This document shows, piece after piece, positions 56,702 through 64,000 of a stretch of DNA of 64,000 bases. The position numbers and the translations under genes were made by a program. The DNA lies in NCBI RefSeq assembly GCF_963678975.1, contig NC_089272.1:59160574-59224573 (forward strand), read 5' to 3'. Position 1 is the stretch's first letter. Each line of letters starts with the position of its first letter. Source of the stretch: Dysidea avara (lineage: Eukaryota > Porifera > Demospongiae > Dictyoceratida > Dysideidae). The notes beneath the pieces are model-generated. The model did no database searches. It was not told the DNA's origin and saw nothing but the letters and a program-made list of their open reading frames with translations.

Positions 56702-56754
56702 TGATGTCCTCGCCGGTGGTGCTTATCAATTAGAGATTTATAATCTTTCATAGG

Positions 56755-57007
56755 GCGCTTAAAATGTTTAAGCGCCCCACGGAGAAAGGGGAGACGAGAC
56801 TACATACACACTGATACAGTTAAACACGCACACAGCTAGACAAGTGTAGTAACTTAATTACAATAAAATACCGGCCGTGGATCCACTATCATCGCGAGCA
56901 ACATATATACCACAATCGATAATATTATATCTCAGTTTAGTGATTCCCACAATTGATGTAAACTGAGATTATTTTATTGCTGAGTCGTTTGTCTTATCAT
57001 CGTCGAA
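56755..57007 (+). promoter_or_regulatory. Probable promoter and 5' UTR of the PSMD9-like gene
   Basis: The region starts gcgccccacggagaaagggg and contains ccggccgtgg and atcgcgag before the ATG at 57008. It is more CpG-rich than the flanks. No TATA box is certain. Confidence 0.4.
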
Positions 57008-57115
57008 ATGGAGCCAGATATAGAAGAATGGAAGGGACTAACTGCCCAAGAGCTAATGGACAAAAAGGATGGCATAGAAGAAGAAATTAAATCCCTCCAC
57101 GAAGAACTAGAAAAT
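57008..57115 (+). CDS. PSMD9: First exon of a PSMD9-like proteasome assembly chaperone
   Basis: ATG plus 36 codons in phase 0 to a consensus donor gtaagc. The peptide MEPDIEEWKGLTAQELMDKK continues DGIEEEIKSLHEELEN. From memory this matches the start of the N-terminal helical region of 26S proteasome non-ATPase subunit 9 (p27), where a similar xxQELMxxKxxIExxIKxxxxxLE text precedes the coiled coil and later PDZ domain. In the family it escorts Rpt ATPases during base assembly. Further exons were not found in the window. They should lie beyond the LINE that occupies the intron. The identification rests on one exon. Confidence 0.55.
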
Positions 57116-57289
57116 GTAAGCTTATTTTAACATAGATCATATGTAAATCTATGGTTTTAAATGCGTAGACTACATCGAACTTGTTGGTTATGATTATGAT
57201 TATGATTATGATTAGATACTGGAAAGACAGCACTCAGTGCTGGTTACATCCAGGAGGGGGGGGGACCCTCAAAACAAAAAGGGGGTTAA

Positions 57290-60226
57290 TTACAACAAAT
57301 CTAGTCCAAAAATACAATTATTAAACTGTTCTAGTGACTCTGTATCGATGATGTGATTAGGGAGGTTATTCCATTGCTTGATAGTTCTTGGAAAGTAACT
57401 CTGTTGGTAAGCAAGTGTTCTAGTTGGAGGAATTATATATCTGTATTGGTGATGCAATCTAGTTGGATATGAAGTAGGCTTGAAATACTCAGGGAGCTGG
57501 ATAGATGGCAAAGCGTGATGTAATACTCTATATAGTAAGTTCAAACGATCAATACATCTTCTGCTCTGTAGGCTCTTCCAATGCAGTTGATCCAACAGGT
57601 AAGTGACACTACTCATTGGATTGTAATCCGATGCTACCCATCTTGCAGCACGACGTTGTACCTTCTCTAAAGTATTGATTAAGTATAGCTGGTGAGGGTC
57701 CCAGACACAACTAGCATATTCCAGCAGAGGACGTATTGATGTTAAATAGGCTGTTATCTTAACTTCTTTGGAGCATTTACTTATATTACGTTTAAGAAAG
57801 TTGAGACTTTTAGTTGCTTTGCCGCAAAGATGATCGATGTGGTGGGACCAAGACATTGATTGGTGGAATATGACCCCTAGATATGGATGCTGACTCTTCA
57901 GTTCCAGAGCTTTATTGTCAATGCTGTAGGTGGTGAGCATGGGAGTTTTGCTTCTTGAACAACGTAGAAAAACACACTTTTCAACATTTAGTTTCATTTG
58001 CCAAGTTTTAGCCCAGTGGAAGACTTTATTTAGATCTTGTTGTAGGATGCTATTGTCTTCTTCTGAATCAATAATTCTGTAAATAATACAGTCATCGGCA
58101 AAGAGACGAATCGAGGAGTTGATATTTGTAGATATGTCATTGATGTAAAGTAGGAACATTAATGGCCCAAGTACAGTGCCTTGTGGGACACCTGACTTTA
58201 CTGGAACAAACCTGGAAGTTACATTATTTAGCACTACTCTTTGTTTGCGTTGTGTTAGCCAAGCCTTAATCCATTGATGAAGGTCTCCTTGTATTCCATA
58301 GTGTGATAGTTTCTGTAATAATCGTTTATGAGGAACTGAGTCAAAAGCTTTTGAGAAATCTAATAAAATTAGATCTATTTGTTTCTGTTGGTCCATTACC
58401 TTTAAGATTTCCTCTGTTAGCATTACTAGTTGGGATTGACATGAGTACTTAGGCCTAAAACCGTGTTGGCAATTATTGAGGATATTATTTTGGTCTACAT
58501 GATTCATAATTGAGTGAAAAACAATATGTTCCATTACCTTGCAACAGGTAGAGGTAAGAGAAATTGGTCGATAATTATTAGCTGAGTTTCGGTTGCCTTT
58601 CTTATGTACAGGGACAACATTTGCTGTTAGCCAGTCAGTTGGAAGATTGTTGGTGGTAAAAGATTGGGTAAAAATTACCTGGAGTATAGGTGCAATTTCA
58701 GCTCTGCATAATTTCAGTATTTGCGTAGGAATCCCATCAGGACCTGGAGCCTTGCTAGTATCCAATTGTTGAAGTAAGTTTTCAATTCCTTCGGTTGAAA
58801 ATATAATGTGGTCACAAATGGGATACGTAGGAATGTCCAGATTTGGAGTTTCGTTATCTTCGTCAGTAAAAAAAGTGTAGAACTGATCATTAAATGCATT
58901 AGCAATGTCAACAGAAGAAGTAAGCAGGGAGTCATTACTTTCTAAGGTGGTAACGTTTGGATGGTCTTTCTTTAAGTTCTTGATTAATGACCAAAATCGT
59001 TTTCTGTTGTTGCAGTGGGAGTCGTCAAATAGGTATTTACAGTAATTGTTATGAGCTTTATCAACTAAACTGTTAACTTCGTTCCTTAGCTTCCTGTACG
59101 CTTTCCAGTCGTTTTCATTTTGTGTAGCCTTAGCTTTGTTGTACAATCTACGCCTTTTAGATATCTTACGTTTAATTTCTCGATTTAGCCATGGAGCTTC
59201 TTTGCGATTCTTGACCATTCTTGATGGAACGTGCCTGTTCGTCATTTCAAAAATCATATCTTTGAAATTATTCCAGTTATTTTCAACAGGTCTTTTGTAG
59301 GGATCACTCTGGAAGAACAGGTCTTTAAAAGCTCTAACATCTTCTAGCATTGATTCTGTGTTTGCTTTGTGAAAAAGGTAAGTTCTGTGCGGATTGTTAT
59401 TAGGTGCATCGCAAGTTGTATACAATGTAAAAGTAACTGCTTCATGGTCTGACATTCCAGGTACAACCTTGATGTAGTCAATAAGGTATGGTGATGTTGT
59501 CAGGACTAAGTCCAATACGTTATCGTTTCTCGTAGGTTCAAGTATCTGTTGTTCCAAGCTGAAATCATTAATTACGTCAACAAACAGGTTATTCACTTCT
59601 GCTCCATATGTTGGTCCAGGTTTAACATGACCGATTCCGTCACTCCATTCTATACTAGGAAAGTTAAAGTCCCCTGCTAGTATAATATTAGATTGGTTTC
59701 CTTTAGTTCTACTGATGTGTTGAAGGGCCTCTTTCAAACTTAGGATAGGGTTGCTTAGAGCATCAGGTGGCCGGTAAAATGAGCAAACAAGGCATGGCTC
59801 ATTAGAGACTGGGTAAATTTCAGCCCATATCATTTCAGCATTTTGTGATAAGTTGGGTTGTTCTGTGAATTTCAAGTTTTTTGTAAAGGCGAGAAATACC
59901 CCTCCTCCTCCAGAGGTTCGGTCTTTCCTTATCACAGAGAAATCGTTAGGAAATATTTCAGCAGTGGAGTAGGTTTCATCTAGGTGTGACTCACATCCTA
60001 TTATAATATGGGGTCGGTTTTCAAAAATTAAAGTTTGGAGCCTCCCTCTTTTGTTTAAGCTCCTTAGACTGCAGCAATTAAAACTAAGTACTCTCAGCTC
60101 AGATTTGTTGTTGTTTGTGCATGTGTAATTAGAATCATTTAGGGTGGGATTATCAGTGCTGGGGAGTGAGTTGCTAGTAATTATGGTCTCCTCGGCACTA
60201 TTGTGCCGTTTTTTATTATGTAATTC
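57290..60226 (-). CDS. LINE ORF2: AP-endonuclease and reverse transcriptase
   Basis: The open frame runs from the stop codon at 60229-60227 to a stop at 57290, about 978 codons, and is in the -1 frame to ORF1. The endonuclease begins LRVLSFNCCSLRSLNK, then PHIIIGCESHLDE, SIEW and MSDHEAV. RT has APGPDGIPTQILK, the palm text DLILLDFSKAFDSVPHKRLL, SGVPQGTVLGPLMFLLYI and the catalytic FADD, then YLGVIFHQSMSW. The end has QSYFPRTIKQWNNLPNHI. No ATG or GTG lies in the ~270 nt before 59935, so the endonuclease N-terminus must be reached by frameshifting or another non-standard route. Confidence 0.9.
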   Translation of the reverse strand, partial: ELHNKKRHNSAEETIITSNSLPSTDNPTLNDSNYTCTNNNKSELRVLSFNCCSLRSLNKRGRLQTLIFENRPHIIIGCESHLDETYSTAEIFPNDFSVIRKDRTSGGGGVFLAFTKNLKFTEQPNLSQNAEMIWAEIYPVSNEPCLVCSFYRPPDALSNPILSLKEALQHISRTKGNQSNIILAGDFNFPSIEWSDGIGHVKPGPTYGAEVNNLFVDVINDFSLEQQILEPTRNDNVLDLVLTTSPYLIDYIKVVPGMSDHEAVTFTLYTTCDAPNNNPHRTYLFHKANTESMLEDVRAFKDLFFQSDPYKRPVENNWNNFKDMIFEMTNRHVPSRMVKNRKEAPWLNREIKRKISKRRRLYNKAKATQNENDWKAYRKLRNEVNSLVDKAHNNYCKYLFDDSHCNNRKRFWSLIKNLKKDHPNVTTLESNDSLLTSSVDIANAFNDQFYTFFTDEDNETPNLDIPTYPICDHIIFSTEGIENLLQQLDTSKAPGPDGIPTQILKLCRAEIAPILQVIFTQSFTTNNLPTDWLTANVVPVHKKGNRNSANNYRPISLTSTCCKVMEHIVFHSIMNHVDQNNILNNCQHGFRPKYSCQSQLVMLTEEILKVMDQQKQIDLILLDFSKAFDSVPHKRLLQKLSHYGIQGDLHQWIKAWLTQRKQRVVLNNVTSRFVPVKSGVPQGTVLGPLMFLLYINDISTNINSSIRLFADDCIIYRIIDSEEDNSILQQDLNKVFHWAKTWQMKLNVEKCVFLRCSRSKTPMLTTYSIDNKALELKSQHPYLGVIFHQSMSWSHHIDHLCGKATKSLNFLKRNISKCSKEVKITAYLTSIRPLLEYASCVWDPHQLYLINTLEKVQRRAARWVASDYNPMSSVTYLLDQLHWKSLQSRRCIDRLNLLYRVLHHALPSIQLPEYFKPTSYPTRLHHQYRYIIPPTRTLAYQQSYFPRTIKQWNNLPNHIIDTESLEQFNNCIFGLDLL

Positions 60227-61086
60227 TTACCATCTTTGTTCATCTCATTTAGTTGGTTTCTTAACATTTTGTTCTTCTTTTGTTCAAGTGGCGTGCAGTC
60301 AGCAGATACGTAAACTGGCTTTTCTTGGTTTAAATTATTTCCATTCTTAAGTTTAGACTTGTTTCTCAAAATTGCAACTTTATCTTGGAGGTTGGAAACG
60401 GTGACTTTGAGTAAGCGGGCTCTACCACCTTTCTTTCCGATTCTGATAGCATTAGTAACTAAGGTTTCCACTCCTAAACTTTCGGTAAACAATGATGTAG
60501 CTGTTTTAATATCATCTCTCTTTCTGGTTTGTGGGTCTTCTTCCTTTGATTCTTCTATATTGTGCAAAATTAGATTAAGCTGTCTTTTTTCTTTTTCTTT
60601 CTGCTCAGAAATGATAGAAGAAGTCAAGTGGGCAATAGATTCTTCATCACTGGGGTCAGGGGTTATCTTTGACAAGGGTTTGTTGTAATTCTCTAATTGT
60701 TCATTTATTCCCTCCACAATTCCAGTGAGTTTTTCTTCTACTGCTTCAAGCCTTGCATTGACATTCTGCTGCTCCTGTTGGAGTGCGGATGTACCAGAAT
60801 CTACTTTCAGTGCGAAAGCAACTTTTGTATAGCATAACGTACAGAAAAACATAATTTTCCCACTGCTACCACTCAAAATGTTATACTCGTTTTGAGTTAG
60901 ACCTGCACATATTCTGTGTTCCCACTTACAGCACCACTGACATTGTACAGCATCTTTCTTAGCTTCTTTTTTACAAGTAACACATTTCTCGACTTGTGGG
61001 GCTTGTTTAGTTTTCTTACTATCTCTTTTGGGAGGTGAGGTGTCTTCTGGTAGCTTGCGTTTGATGATTGAGGTTTGGCTAGCCAT
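60181..61086 (-). CDS. LINE ORF1 protein (PHD-like finger, coiled coil, RNA-binding domain)
   Basis: 301 residues. Residues 1-30 are basic. Then comes a PHD-like zinc finger with CVTC, CQWC, HRIC and CTLC pairs (about residues 35-85). A coiled coil (ALQQEQQNVNARLEAVEEKL) follows at about 100-135. An RRM/ORF1p-like domain then reads RQLNLILHNIEESKEEDP, IRIGKKGGRARLLKVTVS and a final NYIIKNGTIVPRRP. In this LINE class ORF1p binds element RNA and acts as a chaperone. The stop is only eight codons after a slippery heptamer, see 60208-60214. Confidence 0.88.
   Translation of the reverse strand: MASQTSIIKRKLPEDTSPPKRDSKKTKQAPQVEKCVTCKKEAKKDAVQCQWCCKWEHRICAGLTQNEYNILSGSSGKIMFFCTLCYTKVAFALKVDSGTSALQQEQQNVNARLEAVEEKLTGIVEGINEQLENYNKPLSKITPDPSDEESIAHLTSSIISEQKEKEKRQLNLILHNIEESKEEDPQTRKRDDIKTATSLFTESLGVETLVTNAIRIGKKGGRARLLKVTVSNLQDKVAILRNKSKLKNGNNLNQEKPVYVSADCTPLEQKKNKMLRNQLNEMNKDGKNYIIKNGTIVPRRP
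60208..60214 (-). promoter_or_regulatory. Putative -1 ribosomal frameshift site A_AAA_AAC
   Basis: On the minus strand ORF1 codons ATA AAA AAC make the canonical heptamer in the correct phase. Slipping back one base continues CGG CAC AAT, which is ORF2. Directly downstream, GGCAC-AATA-GTGCC forms a hairpin, extendable to six pairs. The spacing is shorter than the usual 5-9 nt. Confidence 0.6.
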
Positions 61087-61579
61087 CTCAGCGATGTTGT
61101 TCTAATTAATGCCCACTATGACCAAAAACAAACAGAGACAAACGCATGTACTGCAATAACAAACAACTGGCCTTTGGTGGTACCGTTAAAATCGCCACGG
61201 TACAACAGCTGGAGAGCTTAGGAGTCGATTTGACGAGTTGAGAATGAAGAGCAAATTTCGCGCAAACGATCGATCACGTGAGTATTTAGCTCATGGTACT
61301 TAACGTTCTCGGAACGATTCTACCGTGAATACCCTTCAAGTTACTAAATTATCCGGTTACTTTATTCTTTGCGAGGTCTTTGCGACAGCCAGTGTTTTCC
61401 AGTACTACGTTACAAAACTTGGGTAGAGTTTACCATAGATTGTATATTCCCTACTTGGGTTCAGTGAAAGCCACTTTAGGAGCAGGAGCTTGTGGGATCC
61501 CTGTTATGCATCTGGACAACAGCTGCTCTTAACCCCTTTGTGACGAAAGAGGGCACTGAGTAGAGGAATGATCCGGGTA

Positions 61580-61612
<33 letters not shown>

Positions 61613-63370
61613 CTATGAATTTACCGCCTGTTTATAAATGTTAAGCCAAGAGGTAAGCAGCCCTAGTCGTAAAATTAGCTAATACCTTACATAAGAAAAA
61701 TTTTTTTGACCCACACTGTATGTTGTTGTGCCAATTGCTGAGGTGTTGATTACTGTGCAGGTTGCAGAAACTCATATTTAGGTCCCTTTTTGCTTATCAG
61801 TCTACTGTACAGCATAAAAATTTGACAGGAAAATTTTGACGAAACACAAACTAACCTGTGTAGCTGGTTCAAAATACTTTTGTTTCAGTATAGTGAGGGA
61901 TAATGGGTGCCAAAGGGTTAGAAAGCCATCGGAGTGTTCCTTACCAAATATCTGCCATTGGATTTGTCATAGAACAAGAAAGTGATTTTTAACCTCAAAA
62001 TGACGAATTTTAATTTCCTCTGATTTCCTTCTGCTATAGCTCATTTAAACCACCATTCACTGCTCATTTTAAATGTAGTCTGGGATCTGAGGTCTCTATC
62101 ATGTGTCATGGGTTATTACACCATTTATTAAATGATCAGAAATGCAGAATACAAAATGTATGGGGGAATTTGCTACACTGCATTGGTTTAGGCCTTTTTG
62201 CCATGCCAAAATTCCATGAATTGGGCTTCTTCTAGTATCATTGTGCTTGCAGAGAGTAATTGCTCTACATGTCACACACCCGGAAAGTTGCTAAGCAGAC
62301 TCGAGGTACACAATAATTAATTTTGTTGTTAATAATTTTTCAATACAAATGTATTGGACATATGTATCTATTCCAGCTGGTATTTTTACCACTGAACAAA
62401 GCAAATGTTTGCAAGCTTCTTCATATGACAAATTGTGGGTAATTATTTGTAAAAATGTTTGGAGGGACTTATACACTTAATAAAGAATAAGAGGCAGAAT
62501 CTCGATTAAAGGATGCTAGCTATATTCTTACCAAGTTTAGGTCTGTGTTCACACTATTCATTCATACTGTATGTGTATTTCATGACAATTCTTCAATTCA
62601 AAAATGAAGTAGGGATTTAAATGATAAAACTAATGAGACAAGATTATGTGAATATGATGTTTCAACATAGCTCTGTGGGAAAATCCCTATTTTGGGGTTG
62701 ACATGCCAATGTAGGGATTTTCCAACAGAATTATTACCATCATCAGTGCTCCTGATAACAGTCGGACAACGGACAATTTTGGACAAATTAGCCAATGTCT
62801 AATCATAATTGTATTTGACAGGACATAATGTCCAATCAAAAGAGCCCAGCCTTACGGTGTGCATATTTGGTTGATTGTTTACTTTACCAATAATAGCTGT
62901 CTCTTGGTTGTTAAGAGAGTAAAGTTTCAAGCCACCCAAGGGAGTAGCCACAAATATACCTATTGCCAACCCCTCTCCTGTACAGAAACCTCACAAAATC
63001 ACTTTAATAGTGCTTCAAGAATACTATCCGCAGCACTACCTACAGCCAGAGTGCCTTACATCAGGGAATGCCAACTACAGGCAGTGTTATAGGCCACTTG
63101 TGTCCGTACAAAGTGTAAGTATGTCTGGACAAGTTTACTTTTGTCAGGACATGTTGTCAGGACATTTTTTCCTGTCACTTAAGAATTCTTATTGGGAGCA
63201 CTGCATCATTCATATAATTTTGTCTCATAGGTCCCTACTTTCATTTTCAAGTTAAAATATACGTATACTACAATAGCTCTATGGTTTACAAGTGTGATTG
63301 CTCTGCACTGGCAAGTTTTGGCAGTTTATTCAGTACTAGTGTTTCTGTTTTACATTTAACACTAGAGCTG
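61087..63370. other. LINE 5' flank and intron/intergenic sequence
   Basis: 61087-61500 is probably LINE 5' UTR. A (TA)n run is at 61580-61611. A short inverted repeat (tgggaaaatccctat / gtagggattttcc) is near 62668-62733. I searched for further PSMD9 exons and saw none. Confidence 0.4.
61580..61611. repeat. (TA)n microsatellite
   Basis: About 15 TA units. Confidence 0.9.
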
Positions 63371-63374
63371 ATAT

Positions 63375-63375
<1 letters not shown>

Positions 63376-63416
<41 letters not shown>

Positions 63417-64000
63417 AATTGATTTGCTACTGGGATAGACAGCTTTATCCCAGGGGGAAGAAACATCACAGCTCCAGTATTCAATGTACAATTCATATGT
63501 ATACATCAAACTTAATGTAATGATAGGGTAAAGTAGTAATTATAAAACACGGCTAGTCTGTTGTATAGGTGACATAGTTCTATTGAAGGCGTTTTTTGTA
63601 CGGACGACATCATTTCAAATATACTGCTAGTCAAACGATAGTTTCCATAACCTATCTAGCAACTCTACATTGGTGCTATCAATTAAAATTGGTGGTGAGA
63701 GTCCCACATATTCAGAGCTGGTCTTACAAGGGTGATGTAGGCAGTTTCTTTAACTTCTTTGGTGTATTTAAATTGTGTAACGTGTGTTTAATAAGACTTA
63801 GGACTTTGATTGCCTTGAGTTGGATATGATGGGACCATGTCATAGGTAGGTCTGTAATGTCTAATGAGTGTTTAGGAATGTGGGGGTAGAGGCAGGTCAA
63901 GTCATTGTCACACATTTTTCAATGTTTAACTTCATTTGCCAGGTATCTGTCCACCTGATACACTTACGTATATGACTTGTGAGGCAAATGCTGTACCTAA
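63376..64000 (-). pseudogene. Decayed LINE ORF2 fragment with tetranucleotide tail
   Basis: The minus strand near 63940-63724 reads text like LTCLYPHIPKHSLDITDLPM and TWSHHIQLKAIKVLSLIK, corresponding to the RT thumb (YLGV...SWSHHI...K....L.FLKR). The 3' end has a tgggata/ttatccca hairpin (63433-63456) and an (aatc)n tail, plus strand (ttga)n at 63376-63424. Runs off the window edge. Confidence 0.55.

Larger units (their letters stand above)
57188..61500 (-). mobile_element. Structurally intact LINE (CR1/L2-like superfamily)
   Basis: In minus-strand order: a 5' UTR of unknown length above 61086, ORF1 (61086-60181), ORF2 (to 57290), a short 3' UTR with a cagcac/gtgctg hairpin, and a hexanucleotide tail, seen as (tatgat)n on the plus strand at 57188-57214. 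Both frames are free of stops, so the copy may be young. It is antisense to the PSMD9-like gene, in its first intron. The 5' boundary is a guess; no target duplication was found. Confidence 0.8.

Overview
The window is animal nuclear DNA, most likely from a sponge. Genes are spliced, with GT-AG introns from about 54 nt to several kb. The DNA is AT-rich and packed with non-LTR retrotransposons, short inverted-repeat transposons, tRNA-derived SINEs and satellites. The main gene belongs to the ankyrin/Roc-COR/death-domain type that is abundant in sponges. The sponge call is an inference from gene type and genome texture; no species-diagnostic gene was seen.

Layout. 1-7.1 kb is intergenic and repeat-dominated: one orphan candidate exon, two SINE heads, several LINE fragments, and a hAT-type element that LINE pieces have invaded. 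7.39-37.69 kb (+) is a single gene that I could assemble into 15 exons with continuous phase (3300 nt, 1099 aa). It has two blocks of ankyrin repeats, a Roc GTPase domain, a COR-like region and a C-terminal death domain, the DAPK1 order without the kinase. Its long introns hold most of the inverted-repeat elements. 37.8-43 kb has a tandem duplication, microsatellites and a decayed reverse transcriptase. 43.03-43.91 kb (-) is an intronless secreted or GPI-anchored alpha-carbonic anhydrase. 44-50 kb holds SINE, MITE, LINE and tyrosine-recombinase relics. 50.2-55.6 kb is a composite repeat: a left module, a roughly 4 kb array of 31-bp units, and a 320-bp foldback. A second, older copy lies at 20.6-22.0 kb inside the large gene. 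55.7-56.7 kb is another DNA transposon. 57.0 kb (+) is a probable first exon of PSMD9, and its downstream intron carries a structurally intact LINE (57.2-61.1 kb, -). The right end is intron or intergenic sequence with a further LINE relic.

The most distinctive observation is in that LINE. ORF2 has no start codon ahead of its endonuclease. It lies in the -1 frame relative to ORF1, and the short overlap contains a canonical A_AAA_AAC slippery heptamer followed at once by a GC-rich hairpin, which suggests Gag-Pol-like -1 frameshifting. Second is the composite minisatellite-foldback element. Third is an 11-bp palindromic motif, CTCTAWTAGAG, scattered over about 20 loci.
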